This document shows positions 51,076 to 59,493 of a stretch of 64,000 bases of DNA, piece after piece. Source of the DNA: Hydrogenophaga sp. (lineage in GTDB: Bacteria; Pseudomonadota; Gammaproteobacteria; Burkholderiales; Burkholderiaceae_C). Each line of letters begins with the position of its first letter. The first letter of the stretch is position 1. The stretch is from assembly GCA_021154985.1 (NCBI GenBank), contig JAJNQE010000139.1:24570-88569 (forward strand). The letters run 5' to 3'. The translations under genes were made by a program, and so were the position numbers. A model generated the notes under the pieces. The model was not told the DNA's origin, ran no database searches, and saw only the letters and a program-made list of their open reading frames with translations.

Positions 51076-52154
51076 ATCGAACGTGCCAGCGGCAGATTGA
51101 GCAGCAGGTTCTGCGGCTTGATCTTCAGCAGGCCTTCGGCGTTCATGGCCAGACCCAGGTAGACCGGCTTGCCGCGCACATCGGCCTGCATGTCCTGCGG
51201 GTCGTCAAAGGTGAGGCGAAAGAGGCTGATCAGGCGTTGCTGCCGCTCTGGCGCCACTTCCGCGCCCCGGTACAGGTCGTTGAGCAAGGCGGTGGACTCG
51301 GCGTCCAGCCCCAGGTGCCAGCGCCAGGCCTGGTCATCCACCCGCGCCTCGGGCTGCACCTGCACCGCCACACCGTGGAAGTGCCGCACCCAGCGCTGCA
51401 GCACCTGGGCCAGCGCCTTCAGTCCCGACTGTGAACGCGTCATGGTGAGCGTGAGACCGTGCGAGAGTTCGCGCTGGATTTCGTGGGTGAGGTCGAGCAC
51501 GAAGTTGAAGCGCCCGTTGCCCGCGCGGCTCTTCAGGTAGCGCGCCGCGTTGTCGTCGCCCAGCACCTCGATCTGCACCTCGGGTACCGTGGCGCCGCTC
51601 TGCATGAGCAGCCGGCCCACCGCGCCCAGGCCACCGGTCTCATTGAGCATGTCCAGCACATCGCTGTCGCCGCTGAGCACGCGCCCCTCTTGCACGCGCA
51701 CGCGCTGGCGGCGAAACAGCATCTCGGCCGCGCGCCACTGCCAGGCGTCGTCCACGCCATCCAGCAGGTTGCACACCAGCGCCTGCACCACGAGGTCGAG
51801 GAACAGCGGCGGGATCTGCACCGAGCCGGCCTTGAAGAAGCCGGCGTAGGCCGCTTCCAGCGAGCCGGCCGCGATCACCGCGTCGCGGAAGCCCAGGAAC
51901 AGGCGGTGGTTGGCGCGCGCATCGGCGTCTTCAAACGCATCGAGTTCGCGCGGCGCCACGGCGCGCGCCGGCGCGTCCATGAGCGAGGCGTGCAGCGCAC
52001 GCTCGGCCGCGCACGACTCTTCCACCAGCGCCAGCTCGGGGCGCTGCAGCCACAGGCGCCAGTAGTCGTCGGTCGGCACCAGCCAGCCGCGCGGGTTGCG
52101 CGTCAGGTGGTCAAAGCCGCAGGGGGTCCACAGGGAAGGATCTTGGGAGGGCAT
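51072..52154 (-). CDS. DUF6352 family protein
   Basis: The protein has 360 residues from ATG 52154 (MPSQDPSLWTPCGFDHL). 'CGFDHLTRNPRGWLVPTDDYWRLWLQRPELALVEESCAAE' (shown in part: 'LVPTDDYWRLWLQRPELAL') matches the DUF6352 family I recall from Burkholderiales. It has no signal peptide or membrane helix; it is probably cytosolic and of unknown function. It overlaps the lipid kinase gene end by 4 bp (convergent) and is divergent from arginase. Confidence 0.7.
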   Translation of the reverse strand: MPSQDPSLWTPCGFDHLTRNPRGWLVPTDDYWRLWLQRPELALVEESCAAERALHASLMDAPARAVAPRELDAFEDADARANHRLFLGFRDAVIAAGSLEAAYAGFFKAGSVQIPPLFLDLVVQALVCNLLDGVDDAWQWRAAEMLFRRQRVRVQEGRVLSGDSDVLDMLNETGGLGAVGRLLMQSGATVPEVQIEVLGDDNAARYLKSRAGNGRFNFVLDLTHEIQRELSHGLTLTMTRSQSGLKALAQVLQRWVRHFHGVAVQVQPEARVDDQAWRWHLGLDAESTALLNDLYRGAEVAPERQQRLISLFRLTFDDPQDMQADVRGKPVYLGLAMNAEGLLKIKPQNLLLNLPLARSI

Positions 52155-52263
52155 GGCAGACAGCCGCCGCGCTTGGCCGGCGTGATGGAAAGGGGCAGGA
52201 ACACAGGAGGCCTGCATTGTCGTTCACGGGCCACGGCGGCCCTTCTCGGGGGACAATCGCGCC

Positions 52264-53181
52264 ATGCAGAAAAACATCAGCCTCATCGGCGTGCCCACCG
52301 ACATCGGCGCGGGCGCGCGCGGCGCCTCCATGGGCCCTGAAGCCCTGCGCGTGGCCAATCTCGCCAGCGTGCTCGAAGGCCATGGCCTGAATGTGATCGA
52401 CCGCGGCAACCTGAGCGGTCCGCCCAACCCGTGGCAGCCGCCCATCGACGGCTTTCGCCACCTACCCGAGGTGGTGGCATGGAACGAAACCCTGCACCAC
52501 GCGGTGCACGCCGAGCTGGCGCTGGGCCGCCTGCCCATCGTGCTCGGCGGCGACCACTGCCTGGGCCTGGGCTCCATCAGCGCGGCGGCGCGGCACTGCC
52601 GGGACACCGGCAAACAGCTGCGTGTGCTCTGGCTCGACGCCCACGCCGACTACAACACCGCCGCCCTCACGCCCAGCGGCAACATCCACGGCATGCCGGT
52701 GGCGCTGTTGTGCGGGCACGGGCCGGCGGTGCTCACCGGCATTGGGGGCACCACGCCGGCCATTGACGCGAGCGTGGTGCGCCAGATCGGCATCCGCAGC
52801 GTGGACGCGGGCGAAAAGCGCCTGGTGCACGAGGCCGGACTGGAGGTGTTCGACATGCGCTACATCGACGAGATGGGCATGCGCCACACCATGCAGCAGG
52901 CGCTCGCGGGCATGGACGACAACACCCACCTGCACGTGAGCTTCGACGTGGATTTTCTCGACCCCGACATTGCCCCCGGCGTGGGCACCACCGTGCCCGG
53001 CGGCCCCACCTACCGCGAGGCGCAGCTGTGCATGGAAATGATCGCCGACACCGGGCGGCTGGCGTCCATGGACGTGATGGAACTCAACCCGGCACTCGAT
53101 GTGCGCAACCGGACGGCGGAACTGGCGGTTGACCTGATCGAAAGCCTGTTCGGCAAATCCACCCTCATGCGCAAGAACTGA
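52264..53181 (+). CDS. rocF: Arginase
   Basis: The protein has 305 residues. Mn-binding motifs are 'LPIVLGGDHCLGLGS' (GGDH), 'VLWLDAHADYNT' (DAHAD) and 'HVSFDVDFLDPDIAPG' (SFDVDxxDP). 'PGGPTYREAQLCMEMIA' is the conserved Glu region. It hydrolyses L-arginine to ornithine and urea. The stop abuts the stop of the convergent ABM gene (53181/53182). Confidence 0.94.
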   Translation: MQKNISLIGVPTDIGAGARGASMGPEALRVANLASVLEGHGLNVIDRGNLSGPPNPWQPPIDGFRHLPEVVAWNETLHHAVHAELALGRLPIVLGGDHCLGLGSISAAARHCRDTGKQLRVLWLDAHADYNTAALTPSGNIHGMPVALLCGHGPAVLTGIGGTTPAIDASVVRQIGIRSVDAGEKRLVHEAGLEVFDMRYIDEMGMRHTMQQALAGMDDNTHLHVSFDVDFLDPDIAPGVGTTVPGGPTYREAQLCMEMIADTGRLASMDVMELNPALDVRNRTAELAVDLIESLFGKSTLMRKN

Positions 53182-53481
53182 TCAGCTCTTGCCCACGAGC
53201 TCGAGGTGCTCGACCACGGGTGGTTGGGCGAAGAACGGGCCGACGATGGCGCGCCACTGGGGAAACAGGTCGGAGCCGCGAAAACCCACGGTGTGGTCTT
53301 CCAGCGTGTCCCAGTAAATCATCAGCAGGTAGCGGCCCGGGGTCTCGATGCTGCGGTTGACCTTGTAGCCCTTGAAGCCTTTCGCTTGCGCAACGACAGT
53401 GGTCACGCCACGCAGGATGGCTTCTTCAAACGCCGAGCTCTTGAGGGGATCGATGCGGATGTCGGCGTGTTCGAGGATCAT
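53182..53481 (-). CDS. Antibiotic biosynthesis monooxygenase (ABM) domain protein
   Basis: The 99-residue protein MILEHADIRIDPLKSSAFEE contains 'KGFKGYKVNRSIETPGRYLL' and 'IYWDTLEDHTVGFRGSDLF', the dimeric alpha+beta-barrel ABM fold. It overlaps the upstream GMC oxidoreductase gene end by 56 bp, in a different frame, so both are coexpressed. The function is likely a small-molecule monooxygenase or accessory factor; the substrate is unknown. Confidence 0.8.
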   Translation of the reverse strand: MILEHADIRIDPLKSSAFEEAILRGVTTVVAQAKGFKGYKVNRSIETPGRYLLMIYWDTLEDHTVGFRGSDLFPQWRAIVGPFFAQPPVVEHLELVGKS

Positions 53482-55138
53482 GGTCTTGCTCCGTGGGAAG
53501 TGAGGTGGCGAGGCGGTCGTCGAGCATCATATCGACGGCCTTCTCGGCCATCATGATCACCGGCGCGTTGGTGTTGCCACCGACCACGCTGGGCATGACC
53601 GACGCATCCACCACCCGCAACCCCGCCACGCCGTGCACGCGCAGGCGCGCATCCACCACGTCCATGGCACCCGGGCCGGTATCGGGTCCCATGCGGCAGG
53701 TGCCCACCGGGTGGTAGATGGTGTCGGCGTGGTTGCGCACGAACTGCTCGATCTGCGCATCGCTCTGCACCAGTGAGGAGGTGGACGATTCGGTGCCGCC
53801 ATGGCGCGTGAGCGCGTTCTGCTGCAGCAGCGCTCGCATGACCTTGAAGCCGCGCACCAGGCGGGCGGTGTCGTCGGGGTCTTGCAGGAACGCGGGATCG
53901 ATCAGGGGCGCCACCTGCGGGTCGGCGCTGGCCAGGCGCAGACTGCCCCGGCTCTTCGGGCGCAGCAGGCACACATGGCACGAATACCCGTTGCCCAGCA
54001 CCGACTTGCGCCCATGGTCCACCAGCTTGCCCACGACAAAGTGCAGCTGCAAATCGGGAATGGGCTCACTGGGCGAACTCTTGATGAAGCCGCCGGCCTC
54101 GGCAAAGTTGGTGGTGAGCATGCCGCTGCGCTGGCGTCGCCACTCGAAGATGCCGCGCACGGCCTTCAGCAAGCCACTGGGCGTGAGACCGAGCAGGTCT
54201 GTGACCTTGGGTGCGTTGACCACGATCACCACGTCCACATGGTCGTGCAGGTTCGCGCCCACGCCGGGCAGGTCCAGCACCGGCGTGATGCCGTGTTCCT
54301 GCAGGTGCGCCGCCGGGCCCACGCCCGAGAGCATGAGGAGCTGTGGCGAACCGAAGGCGCCGGCGCTCAGCACCACCTCGCCACCGTCTTTGAGCCGCAG
54401 GGTCTGCATGGGCCCACGCCCGCCGTGGCCACGGTATTCCACCGCCACCGCGCGCGGCGGGCTTTGTGTGGTGTCCATCACCACGCGCGTGGTCAGCGCG
54501 TTCGTGACCACCTGCAGGTTGGGCCGTTGCAAGTGCGGCGTGAGGTAGGCCTTGGCGGCGCTGAAGCGCTCGCCGTTCTTGTGCGTGACCTGGTAAGCGC
54601 CCACGCCCTCTTGCTCGGCGCCGTTGAAGTCGGTGTTGTGCGGGTGGCCCGCCTGCTGCCCGGCTTCGATGAACGAGGCGAGGAAGGGGTTGGGACTTCG
54701 GAGGTCCATCACATTGAGCGGGCCGCCCTCGCCGTGCAGTGCGTCGGCGCCACGTTCGTTGTGTTCGGCGCGTTTGAAGTACGGCAACACATCGGCATAC
54801 GACCAGCCCGGGTTGCCCTGGGCGGCCCAGCCGTCGTAGTCGTGGGCATGGCCACGCGCATAAATCATGGCGTTGATCGAACTGGAGCCGCCCAGCACCT
54901 TGCCGCGCGGCTGGTAACCGCGCCGGCCGTTCAGCCCGGGTTGAGGCGTGGTGTTGTAGCCCCAGCCGTTGAGCTCGAACTTGGCCATCACGGCGAGACC
55001 CGCCGGGCAATGGATCAGCACGCTGCTGTCGGGCGGGCCGGCCTCGATGAGGGCCACGCGGATGGCCGGGTCTTCGCTCAGGCGGCCGGCGAGCACGCTG
55101 CCAGCCGATCCGCCGCCAACGATGATGTAGTCGAACAT
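53426..55138 (-). CDS. GMC family FAD-dependent alcohol dehydrogenase (choline/alcohol dehydrogenase-like)
   Basis: The protein has 570 residues from ATG 55138 (MFDYIIVGGGSAGSVLAGRL). The ADP-binding motif GGGSAG, the GMC signature 1 'RGKVLGGSSSINAMIYARGH', signature 2 'LSAGAFGSPQLLMLSGVGPA', and C-terminal 'HPVGTCRMGPD' (active His) and 'NTNAPVIMMAEKAVDMM' (Asn) are all present. It oxidises alcohols to aldehydes with FAD; AlkJ- or BetA-like identity is undecided. The C-terminal 20 residues are polar and overlap the ABM gene start. Confidence 0.92.
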   Translation of the reverse strand: MFDYIIVGGGSAGSVLAGRLSEDPAIRVALIEAGPPDSSVLIHCPAGLAVMAKFELNGWGYNTTPQPGLNGRRGYQPRGKVLGGSSSINAMIYARGHAHDYDGWAAQGNPGWSYADVLPYFKRAEHNERGADALHGEGGPLNVMDLRSPNPFLASFIEAGQQAGHPHNTDFNGAEQEGVGAYQVTHKNGERFSAAKAYLTPHLQRPNLQVVTNALTTRVVMDTTQSPPRAVAVEYRGHGGRGPMQTLRLKDGGEVVLSAGAFGSPQLLMLSGVGPAAHLQEHGITPVLDLPGVGANLHDHVDVVIVVNAPKVTDLLGLTPSGLLKAVRGIFEWRRQRSGMLTTNFAEAGGFIKSSPSEPIPDLQLHFVVGKLVDHGRKSVLGNGYSCHVCLLRPKSRGSLRLASADPQVAPLIDPAFLQDPDDTARLVRGFKVMRALLQQNALTRHGGTESSTSSLVQSDAQIEQFVRNHADTIYHPVGTCRMGPDTGPGAMDVVDARLRVHGVAGLRVVDASVMPSVVGGNTNAPVIMMAEKAVDMMLDDRLATSLPTEQDHDPRTRRHPHRSPQELGV

Positions 55139-55318
55139 GGGGTGTCTCCGTCGTGTGTGGCGCACCGCAAACCGTGCGCGACAATCACCGGGCAAGTTAG
55201 CACAGGGGTCTGCGCGCCAGTAGGCAGTGGCGCCTAAGAAAACCACCCCGCCGACGCCCCCGCGACGCAGGGAAAACCCCCAACCCACCACACCAACATC
55301 TGCAGGAGAACCAGCAAC

Positions 55319-56170
55319 ATGCACAGCATTCAAACCGTCGGCATCATCGGCTCGGGCACCATGGGCAACGGCATCGCGCAGGCCTGCGCCACCAGCGGCA
55401 TCCGCGTGGTCATGGTCGACATCGCGCAGGCCGCGGTCGACAAGGGCCTGGCCACCGTGGCCGGCAGCCTGGACCGCTTGATCAAGAAAGAAAAGATCAC
55501 CGCCGCCGACAAGGACAAGGCGCTCGCGCTCATCACGGGTTCGACGAACTACGACGATCTCAAGGGTGCGCAACTCGTGATCGAGGCAGCGACCGAAAGC
55601 GAAGGCCTGAAGGTCAAGATCCTGCAGCAGCTCGATGGCCTGCTGGCCGACGACGTGATCGTGGCCACCAACACCAGTTCGATCAGCATCACCAAGCTGG
55701 CCGCGGCCACGAAGCGCCCTGACCGCTTCATCGGCATGCACTTCTTCAACCCGGTGCCCATGATGGCGCTGGTGGAGATCATCCGCGGCCTGCAGACCAG
55801 CGACGCCACGCACGACGCCGTGAAAGCCCTGGCGCTGGCGCTGGGCAAAACGCCGATCACGGTGAAGAACGCGCCCGGCTTTGTGGTCAACCGCATCCTG
55901 GTGCCCATGATCAACGAGGCCTTCTTCGTGCTGGCCGAAGGCCTGGCCACGCCGGAAGACATCGACGCCGGCATGAAGCTCGGCACCAACCAGCCCATCG
56001 GCCCGCTCGCGCTGGCCGACATGATCGGCCTGGACGTGTGCCTGGCCGTGATGAACGTCTACGTGGCCGAGTACAACGACAGCAAGTACCGCCCGGCGCC
56101 GCTGCTCAAGGAAATGGTGGCTGCGGGCTGGCTCGGCCGCAAGACCGGGCGCGGCGTCTACACGTACTGA
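55319..56170 (+). CDS. 3-hydroxybutyryl-CoA dehydrogenase
   Basis: The 283-residue protein MHSIQTVGIIGSGTMGNGIA has the Rossmann motif GSGTMG. 'VIVATNTSSISITKLAAATK', the His-Glu dyad region 'FIGMHFFNPVPMMALVEIIR', and 'GMKLGTNQPIGPLALADMIG' fit the short-chain (butyryl) family, HbdA/PaaH-like. An AGGAG ribosome site precedes the start. It is transcribed alone. It could serve crotonyl/butyryl-CoA metabolism, PHB turnover or the IcmF product. Confidence 0.93.
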   Translation: MHSIQTVGIIGSGTMGNGIAQACATSGIRVVMVDIAQAAVDKGLATVAGSLDRLIKKEKITAADKDKALALITGSTNYDDLKGAQLVIEAATESEGLKVKILQQLDGLLADDVIVATNTSSISITKLAAATKRPDRFIGMHFFNPVPMMALVEIIRGLQTSDATHDAVKALALALGKTPITVKNAPGFVVNRILVPMINEAFFVLAEGLATPEDIDAGMKLGTNQPIGPLALADMIGLDVCLAVMNVYVAEYNDSKYRPAPLLKEMVAAGWLGRKTGRGVYTY

Positions 56171-56173
56171 CCG

Positions 56174-56920
56174 CTACCAGGGGATGGCCAACCCCTTGTG
56201 ATCAAAGAACTGCCCGCTGCTGCCCGCGGGCAGCGCGTCGATGACCGCCAGCAGATCGCTCGCCGCTTCGTCGGCCGGCCGCACCTGCAGCCCCGTCTTG
56301 GCAAACGGCTTGGAGAGCCTGGTGTCCACCGTGCCGGGGTGCAGCACCACACACAGCGCTTCCTTGTTGCGACGCGCCAGTTCAATGGCCGAGGTGTGCA
56401 CCAACTGGTTGAGCGCGGCTTTGGACGCGCGGTAGGCGTACCAGCCGCCGAGCGCGTTGTCGCCGATGCTGCCCACGCGCGCCGAGAGAAAGGCCGCCAC
56501 GCAGCAGCCCTGTCTGGGCAGCAGCGGCAGAAAGTGGCGCACCACCAGCGCCGGGCCGATCGCGTTGATCAGGAAGTTGTGTTGCAGCGCATCGGCGTTC
56601 AGGTGTTGCCATGAACGCTCGGGCTCGGCGTTATGGCCACCCGCCGTTTGGCCATGCAAGAAGCCGGTGGCCACGATCAGGCGCACCAGCGGCAAGTCCG
56701 TCTCAACCAAGCGCGCGGCCACGTGCTGTGCACAGGCGGCCACCGTTGCTTCATCGGTGTAATCCAGCGCGGGCTGCGTGCGCCGGCCCAGTGCCAGCAC
56801 CTCAAAACCTTGCGCCTGCAAACCGGCCACCAGCGCTGCGCCAATACCGCCTGTGCCGCCGATCACCACCGCCATGCCAGCGGGTTTTGGGGAGGGTTTG
56901 GGCGGTGGGGCAAACGTCAT
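56174..56920 (-). CDS. Short-chain dehydrogenase (C-factor/CsgA-like SDR)
   Basis: The protein has 248 residues from ATG 56920; MAVVIGGTGGIG begins 15 residues later and could also be the start. The glycine motif is GGTGGIG, with Tyr-x3-Lys in 'GGWYAYRASKAALNQLVH' and 'CVVLHPGTVDTRLSKPF'. It starts 7 bp after the pyridoxamine-oxidase-like gene stop and is the last gene of a gst-pnpox-sdr operon. The substrate is unknown. Confidence 0.88.
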   Translation of the reverse strand: MTFAPPPKPSPKPAGMAVVIGGTGGIGAALVAGLQAQGFEVLALGRRTQPALDYTDEATVAACAQHVAARLVETDLPLVRLIVATGFLHGQTAGGHNAEPERSWQHLNADALQHNFLINAIGPALVVRHFLPLLPRQGCCVAAFLSARVGSIGDNALGGWYAYRASKAALNQLVHTSAIELARRNKEALCVVLHPGTVDTRLSKPFAKTGLQVRPADEAASDLLAVIDALPAGSSGQFFDHKGLAIPW

Positions 56921-56927
56921 CCAACGA

Positions 56928-57869
56928 TTATCGGGATGGCCAATAACCCGTGCCGGCGAGGTGCGGCGATCGCTCGGCCGGCCCCCAGCGCAGCGGCAGG
57001 CCGCCTTGCACGTGGACCACCTGCGTGACCTCCATCCGCAGCAGGCGCTGCGCACCCGCAAAGCTGGCGAGCTCGGCACCGTCCCACACCACGCTGGCGC
57101 GCGCCGCCAGGTAGAGCCGGTCGCCGCGCTCGAAGTCCATGAACAGCAGACCCGCCAGCGGATGCACCGCGATGTTGCCCAGCGTGTTGAAAAACTGGTT
57201 GCCCACGAAGTCGGGCACGGTGAGGCGGTGGCCTTCGACTTTCACAAACCCCGGTGCGCCGCCGCGGTGCGACACGTCCACCCCATGGCGCGCCTCGGTC
57301 GCTGCAGCGGCTTGGGGGTGGGCGGTGGCGATAAAGAAGGTGTCGGCCGTGCGGATCATGTCGCGCGCGGCTTCGTCCAGCGCCGCCCCCTGGTGAATCA
57401 CTTGAGTGGCAGACGCGTCCGGCGTCCACGACGGTTCACGCGCCTGGATGTACTTGGGACAGTTGCCAAAGCTCTGCCCCACCTCGACCACCAGCGCACC
57501 GTCTTGCAGGTGCGCCGTGCCGTTCATGCGGTTGCGCCGCCGCGTGTGCGGCTGCATGCCGAGCAGGCCCAGCGCGGCGCCTTCGTGCAGCGTGCGTTGC
57601 AGGGGGTCGTGCGGCAACGGCTGCGCGTGGATGTGCAGGTGCGTGGGATCGGGCGCGTGCATGAAGCCCGGCGCACCCGCGAGCACGCTGGCCCAAGGCT
57701 GTCCCTGGGTGTCCATGCTGCCCACCACCACAAAAGGCAGCAGGCCGAAGAACTCGCGGTGCTGGTCGGGCATGTGGTCGCGCATCACGCGCGGGCCGAT
57801 CTGCGCCATCTGCGCCTGCACGCCCACGCGCGCCTGCAGGGCCTGCTCTCCGGCGTGGAAGGCGGTCAT
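56928..57869 (-). CDS. Pyridoxamine 5'-phosphate oxidase-like FMN-binding protein
   Basis: The protein has 313 residues from ATG 57869 (MTAFHAGEQALQARVG). Two split-barrel halves: 'FFGLLPFVVVGSMDTQGQPW' and 'RTADTFFIATAHPQAAAATE', the second followed by 'DVSHRGGAPGFVKVEG'. This is the double-domain form of the PNPOx-like superfamily. The C-terminus may include an FAD/ferredoxin-like contact but shows no 2Fe-2S Cys set. It overlaps the GST stop by ATGA. The function is probably a flavin-dependent oxidoreductase. Confidence 0.82.
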   Translation of the reverse strand: MTAFHAGEQALQARVGVQAQMAQIGPRVMRDHMPDQHREFFGLLPFVVVGSMDTQGQPWASVLAGAPGFMHAPDPTHLHIHAQPLPHDPLQRTLHEGAALGLLGMQPHTRRRNRMNGTAHLQDGALVVEVGQSFGNCPKYIQAREPSWTPDASATQVIHQGAALDEAARDMIRTADTFFIATAHPQAAAATEARHGVDVSHRGGAPGFVKVEGHRLTVPDFVGNQFFNTLGNIAVHPLAGLLFMDFERGDRLYLAARASVVWDGAELASFAGAQRLLRMEVTQVVHVQGGLPLRWGPAERSPHLAGTGYWPSR

Positions 57870-58489
57870 TCCGCCAGCCCGATCGGCAGCTTCAGCATGG
57901 GCACAAACCCCGGCAGCGCTTCGATGCGCGCGAGCCAGGCGCGGATGGCCGGATAGGGCTGCAGCGACACGAGACCCTCGGGCGCGCGCGCCACGTAGGC
58001 GTAGTGCGCCACGTCGGCCAGTGTGGCGCGTTCGCCCACGAGAAACGGGGTTCGACCCAGCTCCGACTCCGTGAACTGCAACAAGCCCTCGGCACGCGCG
58101 ATGGCATCGCTCGGGTCGGTGGGCAGCTTGAAGAGCTGCACGACGCGCGCAGCCGATGGGCCGAAGGCCAGCGGTCCGGCGGCCAGCGAGAGCCAGCGCT
58201 GCACACGCGCCGCGCCCACCGGGTCGCGCGGCAGCCACTCGCCGGGTGCGTGGCGGCCTTCCAGGTAGACCAGGATGGCGTTGGAATCGGCCAGCGTCAG
58301 GTCCCCATCGCGCAGCACCGGCACCTGACCCAGCGGGTTCATGGCCAGAAACGCGGGCAGCTTGTGGGCTTTTGCCGCGAGGTCCACGTCGATGCTGTCA
58401 AACGGCAGGCCGAGCAGCGAGAGAAAGAGTTCAACGCGGTGGCAGTGGCCCGAGACGGCGTTGCGGTAGAGCTGAAGGGTGGGTGTCAT
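57866..58489 (-). CDS. Glutathione S-transferase
   Basis: The 207-residue protein MTPTLQLYRNAVSGHCHRVE has an N-terminal thioredoxin-fold GSH domain ('FLAMNPLGQVPVLRDGDLTL' and 'LADSNAILVYLEG') and C-terminal all-helical domain ('FLVGERATLADVAHYAYVAR'). It conjugates glutathione to electrophiles. It heads the gst-pnpox-sdr operon and is divergent from a LysR gene that is coupled to glutathione reductase. Confidence 0.92.
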   Translation of the reverse strand: MTPTLQLYRNAVSGHCHRVELFLSLLGLPFDSIDVDLAAKAHKLPAFLAMNPLGQVPVLRDGDLTLADSNAILVYLEGRHAPGEWLPRDPVGAARVQRWLSLAAGPLAFGPSAARVVQLFKLPTDPSDAIARAEGLLQFTESELGRTPFLVGERATLADVAHYAYVARAPEGLVSLQPYPAIRAWLARIEALPGFVPMLKLPIGLAE

Positions 58490-58590
58490 GGTGGTTCCTG
58501 AACAGTGAGGCCGCCATCTTGTTTGCTGCAGCCAGATTCACAAATACCCTTCACCACACATCACTGATCCGAAAATCGGTTTAATGACGC

Positions 58591-59493
58591 ATGGACAAGT
58601 TCCGCGCCATGGACACCTTTGTGCAGATCGCCGACGCCGGCAGCCTCACGGCGGCGGCGTGGGCCATGGGCGCTTCGTTGCCGGCGGTGGTGCGTTTGCT
58701 TGCGGCCTACGAGGCCGACCTCGGCGTGCGCCTGTTCAACCGCCCCACACGCCGCATTTCGCTCACCGAAGAAGGCCGGCGCCACCTGGAGCGTTGCCGG
58801 CAGTTGCTGGCGGCAGTGAACGACGCCGAGGCCGACCTGAAAGACGATGCCACCGAACCCACGGGCCTGCTCACCATCACGGCGCCGGTGCTGTTTGGCC
58901 AGATGCATGTGGCGCCCATCGTCACGCGATTTGCGCAGCACCACCGCCAGATGCGCTGCCGCCTGATGCTCATGGACCGGGTGGTGAACCTGCTCGAAGA
59001 AGGCATCGATGTGGGCATCCGCATCGGCCGCCTGGAAGACTCCAGCCTGGTCGCACTGCCGCTGGGCGAGATGCGCCATGTGGTGGTGGCCAGCCCGGCG
59101 TTTCTGCGCGACCATGGCCACCCGGCACACCCCAACGATTTGCTCAAAGCCAACTGCGTGCGCGTGGTCGGCCACTCACCCACCTGGGGCGCGTTTCGCG
59201 ACGGCCACAAGACCCTGCGGCTCAGCGTGAATGGCAACCTGGAGTTCAATCACATTGCGCCCGCTGTGCAGGCCTGTGCAGCGGGCGCAGGTTTCGGCCA
59301 GTTCCTCTGGTACCAGGTGGCCCCGTTGCTGAAAACCGGGGCCTTGCAAACCGTGCTGGAAGCCTTTGAGGACGTGCCCCGCCCGATCCACGTGGTCTAC
59401 CCCCACGCCCGCCTGCTGCCCACGCGCACGCGGGCCTTCATCGATTTCATCCGCCAGGATCTCAAGGGCTTTGCGCCCGGGAACACACCATGA
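58591..59493 (+). CDS. LysR-family regulator coupled to glutathione reductase
   Basis: The protein has 300 residues. HTH 'ADAGSLTAAAWAMGASLPAVVRLLAAYEADLGVRLFNRPTRRISL' (shown as family signature residues ~14-58) precedes the effector domain 'GLLTITAPVLFGQMHVAPIV'. It overlaps the glutathione reductase gene by ATGA (59490-59493) and is divergent from gst. It probably regulates both flanking glutathione genes (inference). Confidence 0.9.
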   Translation: MDKFRAMDTFVQIADAGSLTAAAWAMGASLPAVVRLLAAYEADLGVRLFNRPTRRISLTEEGRRHLERCRQLLAAVNDAEADLKDDATEPTGLLTITAPVLFGQMHVAPIVTRFAQHHRQMRCRLMLMDRVVNLLEEGIDVGIRIGRLEDSSLVALPLGEMRHVVVASPAFLRDHGHPAHPNDLLKANCVRVVGHSPTWGAFRDGHKTLRLSVNGNLEFNHIAPAVQACAAGAGFGQFLWYQVAPLLKTGALQTVLEAFEDVPRPIHVVYPHARLLPTRTRAFIDFIRQDLKGFAPGNTP

